DNA of 64,000 nt from Dasyornis broadbenti (lineage: Eukaryota > Chordata > Aves > Passeriformes > Dasyornithidae): NCBI GenBank assembly GCA_013397935.1, contig VZRN01001124.1, forward strand, positions 244,530 to 308,529, written 5' to 3'. A program made the translations under genes and the position numbers. The notes beneath the pieces were generated by a model. It was not told the origin of the DNA, did not search any database, and saw nothing but the letters and a program-made list of their open reading frames with translations. Numbering within the stretch: the stretch's first letter is position 1; each line of letters begins with the position of its first letter. This document shows positions 12,338-24,645 of this stretch, piece by piece.

Positions 12338-15300
12338 TCTAGCTTCATTAATTAAAATTACATATTGCTTTTTTGGATTCCTTATTATAAAAACATGCTA
12401 TCACATAGATATTAAATCCACATGTGCATGCAAATACACACAGAGAGCATGAAGAATCAAATTATCTCAGTTTAGCAAGTCCCAGCCAATGCTCACAGAA
12501 AGCATTCACATAGGCTTTCATTCTTGCACTGCCCCTTCCGTGTATTATTGCTTAGTAGCTCTTAATAAAGGCGCATGACTGACATGAATTTACAGCTTTT
12601 TTATTACTTTGCCCCTTCAGGTTATAAATTCATGAAACAGATGTAGTTTATTGCATTTTTATGTTTGTCAGTTTTATTTACACACTCTTTCTTGCCATTA
12701 GATGGGAAAAAGCTTTTGAGTTTCTGCAGATCCTCAATCATTCTGTGCCAGGGCCTGAAATGAGATGGAAACAAAGACTTCTGGCTCATCTAAAAATAAA
12801 TGGTCATCTCAAACATTTCCTCAGCACATCCTTCCACCATAAAGCACTACTACATAAATATGACTCCATAAATTATGTATCTTAAGTTTTTGCATGCTCA
12901 CAGCAGTTTACCAATAAATGTTCTGCAATATCTGCTTAAAAAAAACCCTAGACATAAAATCATTGCCAATGATGATAAATGATTACAGCTTAACAACAGT
13001 CAAGCTGACAAAGCTGAAATGTCCACAGGGTGCACTGCAATTCAAATTCCACAGGTGAAAAAATAAAAAGCTTTCAAATAGAAATGTTCCTGCCTTCAGC
13101 AAAGAGAGGGAATCTAGAGAATGACCTCATGACACCAGGCTGTGTACTGATTCTAGGATGTCCCCCAAAACAAAACACTGGAATTTCATGCAAATTTAAT
13201 AGGCAAGAGAGCGAATGAGCTTCAGGACAGAGATGATGGAATGTGTCTATGCTGGGTGGGACAGGTCTGACTAGAGAATAAAATCAGAGACAGACATGGG
13301 AACAGGATACAAAAGAAAGGCAATCATTGAGAAGCATAACTTTATCCAAACCAGAACAAGAAGGTATTTTGGATAGTGAACCATACTTTTGGGTTAACTA
13401 CAAAATTAGCTTTTCTGGATAGGAAAGTGGAAGGCAGCAATGGGACTCTCAGTATCAAATCTCTCAGTTAAGTTCAGGCTAAAAATCATATTTGTCAGTC
13501 AAGGGAAATGTCTTATTAAATAACTCATCATGAGGCCACTGGAGTCTGCAGCTGTGCTGTAGAGAACCTGCTCACAATTAATGACCTGTAGCCACTTAAC
13601 ACTAAATGACTGATTTGCAATTGTAAATAAGCAGTTCTGTATGAAGAAAATGTCTTGAGATTATTTCTGCTGCCTTCATTCCCATTCCATTTACAATTTC
13701 ACAGACAAAACACAATCAAAGGGGCAGAAAGTTCTCATCTTCAGATGATGAAGTGAATCCCCAAGAAGCATTCACTTCAGTTTTACTCCTGGCCTTTCTC
13801 ACTGTCCCAAGATGGAGTGAGCTTCACCTCGCAAGCAAGAGCAGGACAAGTTTGCCAGGACAAAAACAACAAGAAAAACCATCCAATTTTCAGTCCATCT
13901 CCTCTTTCCCTCATCTCTCTAAGGATGTGACTGGCTATTACACAGGAAGTAGGTATCAAACAGGATACCTCTCTCACAGGAGGTAGGTATCAAAAGCAGA
14001 TGGCTGAAGAGGGAGGAAAGGATTTCAGGATGAATGAGAGTCCTCTAACGAAAGTGGAGAAATAAAGCAGAAAAACATGAAGGAAAATTCTTTGAGTAAA
14101 CAGTCTATACTACTTAACTGCACTATACTACCCTCTAGACTCAGTGCTCTGGGTGAATATTCCCCCTCCATCCCTGACCTTCATGCTGACATATGCTATC
14201 TGAGTAATTTTTGTTATTCTACAGAAATTCTGCATTTATCCCTAATTTGAAGACTTTCTGTGTTCAGTGAACCAAGTCTCCTCTCTGCTCAATGACTATG
14301 GTCTCTGACTTGCTTTTGGAGGGGAAAGAAAGAATTGATGGGGGAAGGGTATTCCAACAGAATTGCAGTAGTGAAGTAAGGATTGGTATGGCACAGTCAG
14401 AGAGGGTTGCAATCACAGGGGGAACACTAGGGTTTGAAAACACTTCCCTAGAGGAAAGCTCTGGAGGAAAAGGCAGGATTCTCAGACCCAGCATGTGCCT
14501 TCCCTTCACTACAGCAGGACAGGGAGAGCTAATGAAAATATGATGTCATTGTACCCCTTTATTTTAAGGGAAAAAGTTGCTATTGGCATGCTACTGTCAA
14601 GGTAATTGCTTCCTTTTTGGTCTAATGAATCTGAGATTTGTTGTCAGCCTTCCAGGGGCAGTGAAAATCTCATCTATTTTCTCCATTTTATCTGGATAAA
14701 ATGGCCATGGGATTTGCTCAGTTAGGCAGCATTAGTGTGAATGATTATGAGGAAGTGCTAAAGCGCCACCAAGACAGGTATGGCACTATCAGAGCTGTAT
14801 ATTAGTCCTCTCTAATAAAACTAATTCTTACAAGGAATAATTATCCTCAGTTGTGATCTTTAATAGCTATGGCTGGTGCAAGCAGCTAGAGCTAGTTTCT
14901 GAAATACTTAAATAAATACTTCTGTCTGGACCTCCAAGGAGTCGTGCTCAAAGGATGACACTGCTCTCAGTGAGCTCAGTGCTGCATCAAAGCTAGCTCT
15001 CTTCAGGCTTTCTGTGTAAATCATCTTCCTGCTCTGCCAAGCCCAAGGAAAACACAGTTCATCCTCCCCAACAGCTTTGTGAATACAATTATGCATGTTC
15101 TATATGATTACACAAAACCACATACTAGAAGAGGCAGAGTGGAAGAGATTTTAGAAGAAAAGTGGAAACTGCATCAGATTGTCCCGCAATGAGACCCTTC
15201 TGCAGAAGTGTCTTCCCAGCCATTGCTGCCATTGAAAGATGGTCTCATTTGGAAGAAGGCTAAGTCTATCACACTTGCTTTCACTCAGTACAGAAGTCCA

Positions 15301-18300
15301 GCAGAGCCTTTCAGGCAATATAACACTTTTCAGATTGAAGAAGAACAACCCTGGCTCAGGCAGGAATCCTACTGCTTTGTATCACTGTAAATAGATTAAA
15401 AGTCAGGTTATTTCTCTTTAAATCAAAACAAACCAGGGCAAAGCATGCAATGAACCTGCAACAGCTACAAGCAACTAGGAAAACCCCAAAACTCCACTGA
15501 TGCTCATGGCACAACAGCACATGGTACTTAGCATATTGAACACACTTTGGGACTTCCCCTAAAAGAACTTTTTAAAAGTAACACTTTTGGCTTTCCTCAT
15601 TGTTAAATTGACAAAACAAGCATATCCTTACCTTAAAGCCTGCTAAAAATGGGAAAATAACTCTGACAAAGAGGACAAGAGGATCATAGGGAAACTTTCA
15701 TGTCTCCTACCGGAGAGCAGCTCCCAGAAAGCCAGGTTTATTACAGACACAATCTACTCATAATAAAACTTTGCTACAGGGCAAGAAAACCAATGGCAGA
15801 GAAATTATTTCTCTCTGCAAAGCATCTGCTTGCTGACTTTATTGCTGTTGCCATCTTGAACTGCAGAATTAAATAGTGGTAATATTTGTATGAAAAGGAG
15901 GAATGCTCAGCATTGCCAATAAGAAATGGTTCCCCGCTCTTTGCATCACCCTCCCAATGCTCTCCTTTGTAAAATGGACCCTCAAAGATTCTAGTAGGCA
16001 AAGGAAACCAACATTTCTTCAGGTGCCTCTCAATGTATCAACATATTCAACAGCTCTCACAGAAGCTATGGCAGAAGCATTTGGATGTCGGGTTAAACAG
16101 AAACCAAACCCTTCCGCAAACCCAAGGCATCATCTTTTGCAGAGCAATGGCCACAGGGAAGTGGGAGGCTGTTCCAGCTCTGCAGCTGGAGTGCTGACCA
16201 AAGAGCACTCATTGCCTGTCCCCAGGCCTTAAGGTTATTATGCTCTGGGACAGTAAAAGACTATTTTCACTGTGTCCTGTGCAATATCCTGCCCCAACCA
16301 TTAAACTGTATCTCCACAAAGGCTCACTACACTCTGTTCCTGATGGCACTGGCTATTGGAAGGCTGACACTTGGGGGCCACAATGGCTTACCACCACTTG
16401 TCCCACAGCAAACAGATTGATGCAAAGCCAGCCAAAGTCCTTCTAGCATAAACTGTGAGAAAAACATAAGCCAAGCAAGAGATAGAGGGAATATTCAGCA
16501 ATTTCAGCCTCATCTGGCCCATCTGAGACACTTCAAAATGTTTAGCTCTGAGGACACAATTTATATATGACACCAGATGGGCACAGCGAGAAGGAAGAAC
16601 CACTTTACACATAATGCCCTGCACCAAGACCTGCCATCCACCTTTCTGATGTCAGAGCATTTTTTACAAGGATGCTATTCACAGCTAAATTCCACACACA
16701 TGCTGCTCATGCCTTCTACCCCCATGGTGTCTTCTGCGGCAATGGCAGATGAGTTTGTGAAAGACTTTTTACATTCACACACTTTCACACACTCTGCTCT
16801 CTGCTTAGAAAAGCTGCCAATGTGCAGGATTAATATAGATACAGAACACAAAGTTAAAAGCTCACTAGGTAGACTTTGGTCAATGAAATTCCCTTGTCCG
16901 GGTGTGCAGCTGCTCTGTAATGGGTATGTGATAGGATTTGAACATGCACAGGAAAGTTTATCCAATCCTAATCAACTACTGATGGTCTCTGCTGTCTGTG
17001 TAATAATGGGGTGAACCTGCAGCCAGGCAGAGCAGATGAGAGAGAAAGAAATAAACTAGTTTAAGTCTGTCTGGGCTGCAGAAAACATCAGATAAAGCCA
17101 CTTGTGATACAACAGAAGATAAGGGAAAGGGAAAAGAATTGCTACAGGAAGCAAAAGAAAAAAAGAACAAAAAGAAAAATTAACAAGCTGTGTGCCCTCA
17201 TAAATAACCATTCACACGTGCATGGTATATAATGCACACCCGTTACAGGGTATTCACTGTCCAAATCTCTGATGTCATTTAAAGTATTTCAATTGGCTAC
17301 AGGCATGAGACATAGCCAAATCCAGCTCCTACAAACAGCACTGACTTCCAAGCAACTATGCAAACGTACAGAACCTTTCCCATATGGTTTATGTCTCCTT
17401 CTCACCCAGTGTGTAGGGTATACAGCAGCTACTAACACAGAAAAGCAAAATACAGACCCCTTAACTGTCTTCAATTAAAATTCCACACAACTTATGAACT
17501 TTCTGCACATAAGCCAGAAACAAGTCAGCAGAGCATTTGCAGCAAGATCAACGGTTTGGAAAATTTGGTCAACTCATACAATCACACTCTGAATATGAGA
17601 AGAGTTTGAAACAGCCAGAGAGTCTCTCCATGGGGAGGAGCAGCAGCAACATGAAGTGCAATGAAGCTAAAATAATGGAATCCCTTCTTTTTGTTTTTAA
17701 ATGCCACTTTCTGAGTTTGTTTGTGAAGAGTATCAATCCAAAACAGAGGCCCAGTTTATAATGCTGAGTGTAAAAGCCACAGCAGGGCTGGCTATTGATA
17801 TGAGTTTTGTCTTCTGAAAGACTCCTGCATGGATTAGCCCTATCAGAAAGAATAAGGCTGTTCTCTCTCTTTTCTCACGTTATCTTCCCTCGATGTTTCA
17901 AAGCAGGCGTGAAAAACTGACAAACATACAAATAGCATATCTGAGCCAGTCAGGGAGAGCAAGTACCAGGAATGAACCTGTTCAGTGCTTTTCATCAATT
18001 GTGCCTCTGGCTGAATTACTGAATCACAACGAGAGAAAGGGAGGAAAAACCCACATTGCCATTTCAGGTCTCTTTTGTATCATCCAGCAAAACCTTAAAG
18101 TCGAGGTCATAGTTTTGACTAGCACGGCAACAGTGACATTCTTAGACAGAAATTCTCACTGTAAAATTTTATTACTGAGATTAAACATACAGTTTTTAAA
18201 GATGGATGCTAAGAAAATACCTTTTTGTGCATAGGTATGTGTCTTTCTTACCCAATTCCATATTCCCTGCCCTCTTTTTGGCCATGAGCTATTCCCAAAC

Positions 18301-19315
18301 TTCCTCTGATTTCAGAGTTCTGGTTCAGGTTCCCAGCCATTTAACCTCAGCAATGCTTTATGGTCCTATCAACACTATGTAGTATTTTCAAAGGAACTTT
18401 TTAAAAAATAAAAAGGTGACACTGGAGACAGATTTCTTAGTTCTGAAGAAAACTTCTAGAAGGCCTTTCTTTCTTCCTCCTGTCATTGTAAACATTTTCA
18501 GCTAGTACAGTTGTTTTTCAGATGTAGCAATGTGTTCAGATAACTGAACTGAGACAGGCTCCTCTGAAGATTTTATAACGAATACTCCCACCACCACACA
18601 AATTCCTGTCATTTTTGAATACAGAACCTACCTGCACATAAATACGCTGTGTTCAAGTGCTTCATGATTATTTACTGCTTGCTATAAATGTGGACAGGCC
18701 CAGAAAGGCTGCTGTGCTACTCCCCAGAGGGGCAAAGTCTGTTCAGCCTTGGTCCACCTTCTCTTTTTGTTGAGGGAGAGAGAAAGAAGGAAATAATCCC
18801 TCTTTCACAAAAAAGATGTGGTTTTAGTCCTATCTTATTTCTCACTGTTGTTGATTCTATGCCATATTTTACTTTCCTTCTGGAAAAAGAACAATTCCGT
18901 AATGGAGGGCACAAGGGTTCATCATTTTATTGCCACAACAATGGCACTAAAAAAAAAATAATAAAAAACTCCCAACAAAACTGTCAGCTCACAGAATATT
19001 CCATGAAAATAAAATAGCAATGGAATTCACCCAAAATTAGAGCTGAGGTGCAGCTTTTCTCTGCACACCCAAATTTTGCCACCTAGTGTTTCCAAGGATG
19101 GACACCAGTGTCACTAAGCCGTGAACTCCAAGGACTGTGGCTTTACATGAATAAAGGTCCAACAGTGGAGTGAATCAAAGGTCCTTTTGTGATAGATACA
19201 CATCATAATATTGGCTTTTTGCAAATATTAGAATAGATGCTGTGTGTATGATTTTAATTTTACAAGGGTAGCCTTGCTGTGAATATATAGCTATGTAATG
19301 ATGATTAATGCCTTT
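12338..19315. other. Intron-like DNA, nothing recognised
   Basis: No exon or known repeat is confidently seen. Open frames reach 145 codons (16577-17014, plus strand), but the translation has no recognisable domain and a comparable frame exists on the other strand. A short plus-strand frame at about 14700-14776 reads through to an AG|GTATGG donor-like site but has no convincing acceptor. A 19/20 direct repeat lies at 13.94-13.99 kb. Confidence 0.55.
13941..13994. repeat. Two-copy direct repeat, period 34
   Basis: The 20-mer at 13941-13960 (core GGAAGTAGGTATCAAA) recurs at 13975-13994 with one mismatch (GGAGGTAGGTATCAAA). The intervening bases contain GGATACCT, the partial inverse of the repeat's AGGTAT. 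It looks like a small local duplication. Confidence 0.8.
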
Positions 19316-19789
19316 CTTTCTGTTACTAGCTAGTCTTAAAACATAGTAGTGAAATAGCTGATATAGTTATTGTGGAATGCTTGAACTGTCTGCTGGATTG
19401 GATAACATCCCACGAACGGTGTAATGAAGGACTCTGCCACTGACATCTCAACTATCAGCACTTGTCGACTGTAAAGCCTACCACCTGGGAAAGATAACAA
19501 GACTAACTGAAACCAAAACCAAGAAGACTACGCGTGCTCTGAAAAGGCAGGCCCGAACTACACAATTCTTAGAAAATTTAAAATAGTTTTTGGAAAAGTT
19601 TAAATATGCATTAGGCTGATGCAATAGAAAGGATATTAAAAGAGTGTCTCTATCAATGGCAAATGTGCCTTTTGGTTAAATGCCAAGCACCCAGCACTGT
19701 TACTTTTACTTTATTGTCTTGTCCCCTATTGTCTGTTATTAAACCTTTAAATCCTAACAGGAGAGTGGACCTCATTTTTCACACCTTTC
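19316..19789 (+). mobile_element. ERVL-like solo LTR with candidate 5-bp target duplication
   Basis: A segment of about 464 bp begins TGTTACTAGC at 19321 and ends TTTTTCACA(C) at 19783/19784. It is flanked by CTTTC at 19316-19320 and 19785-19789. The internal order is that of an LTR: a CpG-containing U3-like part, a TATA-like ATATTAAAAG near 19632, an ATTAAA polyadenylation signal at 19738-19743, and a T-rich U5-like end with CCTCATTTTTCACA. CpGs (for example in GTCGAC and ACGCGT at 19.4-19.55 kb) are more frequent than in the surroundings. No retroviral gene sequence lies next to it, so it would be a solo LTR left by recombination. The ERVL assignment is from the 5-bp duplication and general resemblance to avian ERVL LTRs. 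The last base is ambiguous because the standard CA end would shift the duplication by one. Confidence 0.7.
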
Positions 19790-22219
19790 ACAGACTTGGA
19801 AAACCTTTCTGGCATGCAGTAAATGCCATGCTCTCAGAAAACTCTGATGGTATATTATGGAAACCAGCAATCCTGAAATATCTGTGATATCCTTCAATAC
19901 TTAACATACAAATAAAAAGAGCCCAGCAGATGGGGGACAACAAGCAGGAGAAAACCCACAGAATATGAGCCTGATCGTCATGTATGTGCATACCAGCAAA
20001 AGAAAAAACACATAACTGGCAAGATGTTTCACAGACATAAATCTTGCAGCTCCACAGACTCATCAAATTTAGGTCTGGCACTGATGTTTATACACTGATG
20101 TTCTCTTCACTAAAGGTTTCTGTTCCAGGCCTGTATCTTTTACCTTGTCCATCTAAATTAGCAGTTCCCAGTTGTACAAATGTGCTTTCCCTGTCATCTT
20201 CTCAGCTGTATCCCGACCCTCTGCAAATACAACTGTCACCCCTTGGCTGCTTTGCATCCTGTCTGATGCTTTCATCCCACCTGCATCTTCCTTACAGCAT
20301 TGCTCAGCTGCCCCTTATCTGTTAGGTAAAGAGAAAAAAAATGGGGGAGGAGGAAGGCAAAAAAATTCCAAACCTTTGCATCATATTTAATTGCCTTACT
20401 CAGTTAAAATCACATTCATCCTTCCTCATTCTGGACAACAATCCTTAAAACTCTGATTACTCTTCTCAAAGGATTTGTAGCAATGGTCTGTCAAAGATGG
20501 ATGTTTACTTGTTGTTATACTACTTAAAATCCCTTTGTCCCGGTATGTGACAGTCTTCAAGTAATCCTCCATGTCACATATTTAGGGAACATCGTCTGTC
20601 AAAATTACAAAGGAAGACAAATGAAGCTGACAGCATACGTTCTCCTGACAACATTTGTTATCAATCAAAAGGCTGTCAAGCAAATGCAAAAGATGAAAAC
20701 TCCTGCCCTTCATAGTGATAACATATGATGTAAGGGACTGCTATCCATTAAATACGCATTTTGGGGAATTCAGAGTTACCAGCCCACTGTAGCCGGTCAA
20801 TGGTACAGGTATATTTTGACAAAGCACTTCTCCAGACTTCCTTGCTCTGCACAAAAGGCCCCCTGCAGACAAATGCATAAATCAACAGACCACAGCAGAG
20901 ATGTTCCACCAACAGTCTGGTCATGCTCACACAACTTGCTGTTTTGTCATTTGATGGGTGAGGGTGCTAATGATGAAAATCCTCACATCCTACTTTTCTT
21001 GCTCTTCAAGCTTCTCTACTTCTAATGGTTTCATCTGAAGAGGCAAATCAATCTAAGCCTGAAGGATCAACAACACATCCTGCGTGCTGTACCCTTCTTG
21101 ATCTATGCAGTAACTCCAGCTTTTATAATTGAAAACAGATGACCTTACTTCTATTAACGCTCCTTTTCTATTAATTATTCATCTGTCTCAATTAGAAGTT
21201 TCTCAGCTCACGCAGTGAAGCAATCGTACGCACTGTAACACCATATCCCTGCTAAACTAATGACTCACGAATAAAGTGGGCATCTCCCATTCAGTTATAA
21301 GACTTAATAACTTCAGGTAAGCCCAAGAGGTTACCTGTCTACACATATTGTCTGTTCTGAAGTTCATGTCTCAGGTCCTTTAATAATTTCCATTAGCTGA
21401 AAAAATTACAGTGGATGCAAAGGTTAACTCCATGCCTGCAGAATTACTTCAGTATTCCAAGATGTTACTTCTTCAGGAAATTATGATTATGGTTGTGTTA
21501 TTCTAGTGGAATGACTAAAGTAATTGTTGCGCATGATGGGACAAAGGAGTAATGAACATGTGTCATCAAACTGTTGGCACAATATAATAATAACTAGACA
21601 AGTAAAGGGATAGAGCATGCCACAGGAACAGAAACCATTTTCCTTATCAGCTTTTTCTAGTGGTATTCACTCAAGGACATGCAGAAATCAAAACTGTAAT
21701 TGTGCTTTCTGAGAAACGGTGGTAAGCACACAGGTATACCGCTGACATTTTCTACATACAACCTACTGCCTTTTGGAGGGGTTCAGCCCTGAACCCGTTG
21801 TTGAGCAAGCAGCTAATAGCACAAGATGTCAGTAAGTGTTTCAGAGCCCGAAAAAGAAACACAGATTTGCAAAAAATAGCATCATATCAAAGAAGGAAGC
21901 CCAAATGTATTTTGATGGAAAAGATAAATGGAAAAGATAGCAGGGAAGGAAAGCCTTGGACCCACTGCTCCAATAATATTTCTAGTAAAGACCACAAAAA
22001 ACTCCCCAAGTAATTTTGTGAAAATGAAATACCACTGTTGTCTTGTGGTTTTGGGAAGTGGGGTGTTGTTGTTTAAACAGAATGTTTATGACATGCTTTT
22101 GAATTGTTATTGTTCATTGTGGGATGATTGCATTTTGCAGCAGAGCTCTAAGAGATGTGCTTCTGCATTGAAGCACAGAATAGATACATTGCTATGCAGT
22201 AAGACACCACAACTGCTAA
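19790..22219. other. Intron-like DNA, nothing recognised
   Basis: Only short unrelated open frames are present. The 21.18-21.36 kb part keeps a few CpGs (…ATCGTACGCAC…, GACTCACGAA) and lacks recognisable repeats. That makes it a weak candidate for conserved non-coding DNA, but nothing in the sequence alone proves it. Confidence 0.5.
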
Positions 22220-22520
22220 ACCTGCCTCCCTGTCTCTACTTCATGCTCCGCCCTTTAAGCCCCACGGCCTTTGTGTGCTTGCCCCTTAGGTGGGACTGCC
22301 AGTCACTTGGCCACTCAGGGCCCAGGGGAGCACCTTGGCACTCCAAGAGTCCAGGACTGACACCTCAGCCAGGCCTCAGGGTGGCTCTGGGGGCATAGCA
22401 GAGTGCAGACTCACCTTGGGCAAAGCCCAGCTGGCCCCTCCCAGCAGACACAGGCACTGCCACTCCAAGATGTTTCACGACATGAAACGTCCAGTCTCTG
22501 ACACTGGCCAATACACTCTC
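22220..22520. other. GC-rich patch with a minus-strand splice-donor-like site
   Basis: I count 77 G+C in the 120 bases 22261-22380, far above the flanks, but with few CpGs, so it is not a classical CpG island. On the minus strand a near-perfect donor (CCCAAG|GTGAGT) lies at 22415/22414, facing the same way as TSPAN4. A non-coding or alternative first exon ending here is possible. An old GC-rich repeat is the main alternative. Plus-strand open frames of 156 and 79 codons cross it without recognisable content. Confidence 0.35.
22469..22491. repeat. Hairpin-forming inverted repeat in the GC-rich patch
   Basis: GATGTTTCA (22469-22477) and TGAAACGTC (22483-22491) pair at 8 of 9 positions, or G:T-tolerant at 9 in one RNA orientation, around a CGACA loop. 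It lies just upstream (in minus-strand sense) of the donor-like site. Confidence 0.75.
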
Positions 22521-24424
22521 AGTGAATAGAGACACTGGTAGTAACTTTAGCTGACGGCCATGAAGCCTGATGTAGGGCTATCAAGGAATTTGTAACCATA
22601 ACGCAGAATAGAAATACACCTCACTCCTCAATCTTTCTACAGGTAAGCAAAAGAAATATGAATTTTAATGTTGTGACCATTTTTTAAGTCTGCAACCCTT
22701 ATGGAGATGCAATGCTGCTTCTGCAATCCTGGTCAGCACTGCATAAAAGCACTGCACTAGCAGGGTTCCTTCAACAGTACAAGAAAACTATGGGAAGAAA
22801 GGTACCTTTCACAGAAAGTGCATTCTTATTAACCAGAAAGAATCCATGCCTAGCTCTGACATTTCAAAGGCACTTGCTAAATAATTAGGTGAAGCTTTAT
22901 GCAATGACAGGTTTCTTTAGACCAGCCTCATCACTGTAACACCAGCCCCAGGTTTACATCAAAGCATATCAATAAAAGCAGGCATGGTTGCAGAATATCA
23001 CTAACAGGCCAGGACTGCTCCAAACATTCAGTAAGTACAATCACCAGTAGTTTCATTACCTTTGTAATCACCAACTCTTAAAAATCTTCCCAATCACAAA
23101 TGAATGAAAATAAGCCATATACACTACATGCAAGATTTGTGTTCTTGCAGCCATTTGGGTGAGAGAAAAGATAAAAAGATAAAGTAGAAGTGGAAGAAAT
23201 GAGCAATTTGCTGTCTTGAATCCTACTCTAGTATCTTGTCTACAAGGCTTTTCTGCTTTCAAAAAGCTGTAGCTACAGGCTTTCTCAGCATGAAACAGGC
23301 TGTCTCCATCACACTCTGAGCTGGGTGAAGATCTGCACTACACAAACTTTGGTGAGGAAGATCAACCTCTAAAATCCTTTTACAAATGGAGATTATGTAA
23401 GCCCAAAATAACATTATGTTGCAGTGGTTTGCCAGCTGTTAACTGGCTGGAAGCTGAATGGGAAGGAAACTAGTTAAACTGACACAGATGATGCCAAACA
23501 TTGATTTTTTCACTAAATTGTTGTCCAGATAAACCCCAGTATGGACATTCTTGAATTGCTTTAAAATTGACTTACAATGATTGAGCATATGTTGACTCTG
23601 TATTGACTTGAGGTTGTGGCCACAGCAGGAAAAAAAAAGAAAATGTATTTGCATCAGAACACAGCAACGTGTCCTGTGAAACATCATAATAAGAAGAACA
23701 AGGTTGTCCAATATACACCCTTAACAACATCAAGGTTTGAAAATTGGTCAAAGACAAAATGTAAAGCCAAGTGGATGCTCATGTGCAAAAAATTCACAGA
23801 TTTTATTTTAAAGAAAATAACCCATTTCATCTGAACATTACTTCTCCTCAGCTAGAGCCAGGAAGCCAAACATGCACTCTTAGCCCCATCTATTTGCTTA
23901 ATTTCATCCATTTCATTCTGTATTTACTGGATAATCAGTGTTTGTGCTGGCAGCTAACACACTCAGATGAAGGACAGGGCTTTGTAAAATATCCTGTTCT
24001 AACTATGCCAAGTGTTGAGCCACCAGGATACATTAACGCTGAGTTAATGTGCTTTGATTGGCAGCTGTGCTGTAATGCACAGAGTCCAGGTATATCAGAA
24101 CACAACACAACAACAAAGCCAACTTTACAGCTCACGCTTAGAGTGAGGGTCGTCACCAGAAAAGACCTGCTACACAGTAAGTCAGGCTACACAGTAACCT
24201 TGGTGGCAGCACTGGACTCCAAACAATGGCCCAGTATGAGAATGGCACCTTGGCTACTCACTAATGGAAGGTGGCTTAAGACTCAAAGGGCTGCTGCTGC
24301 ATCTTAGAGCAACATAAATAATTTTCATAATGGTTGTGAAGCATTGGAAGAGGGTTGTACATCAACCTAAGGTGGCTTAAGAAGAAGCCCACCTTCTCTG
24401 GAATCAGAGTGGAAAGATTTAAAG
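22521..24424. other. Intron-like DNA, nothing recognised
   Basis: This contains the longest open frame in the window (178 codons, plus strand, 23771-24307), whose translation shows no domain, signal or repeat pattern. About one frame of that length is expected by chance in 64 kb of this composition. A 12-bp motif GCTACACAGTAA is repeated 17 bp apart at 24169 and 24186. The end, from about 24330, may hold a further diverged CR1 fragment joined to the clear one that follows. Confidence 0.5.
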
Positions 24425-24645
24425 ACAGGTGAAGATAAGGAAGAACTTCTTTACTGTGCAGGTGACCAAGCACTGGAAGATATTGCCCAGAGAGGGTGCA
24501 GAGTCTCCCTCACTGGAGATATTCAGGAACCATCTGGATGCAATCCTGTGCCATATGCTCTGGGATGACCCTGCTTGAGCGGGGAGGTGGGGCCAGAGGA
24601 CCCATTGTGGTTCCTTCCAACCTTACCCGTTCTGTGACTCTGTGG
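24425..24645 (+). repeat. CR1 LINE, 5'-truncated 3' end
   Basis: The sequence tracks the CR1 3' region in order: 'gataaggaagaacttcttta', 'gcactggaagatattgcccag', 'gagtctccctcactggaga', 'gaccctgcttgagcgggga'. It ends in 'ccttccaaccttacccgttc' and two imperfect copies of the terminal octamer (TTCTGTGA, CTCTGTGG). CR1 copies in birds are usually truncated at the 5' end and lack a poly-A tail, as here. No coding remnant is included. Confidence 0.92.

Noticed and set aside
15700..15745. Minus-strand codons reading INLAFW, similar to the tetraspanin FNLxFW
   Set aside because: Upstream residues do not match the family N-terminus and the donor is lacking.
17070..17110. Minus-strand codons reading LYLMF, similar to the first-exon KYLMF of tetraspanins
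   Set aside because: The following residues (SAAQTD) do not continue as FNLxFW and there is no donor in the right place.
23771..24307. 178-codon plus-strand open frame, the longest in the window
   Set aside because: No domain, no splice-site context and no similarity I recognise; about one such frame is expected by chance in 64 kb.
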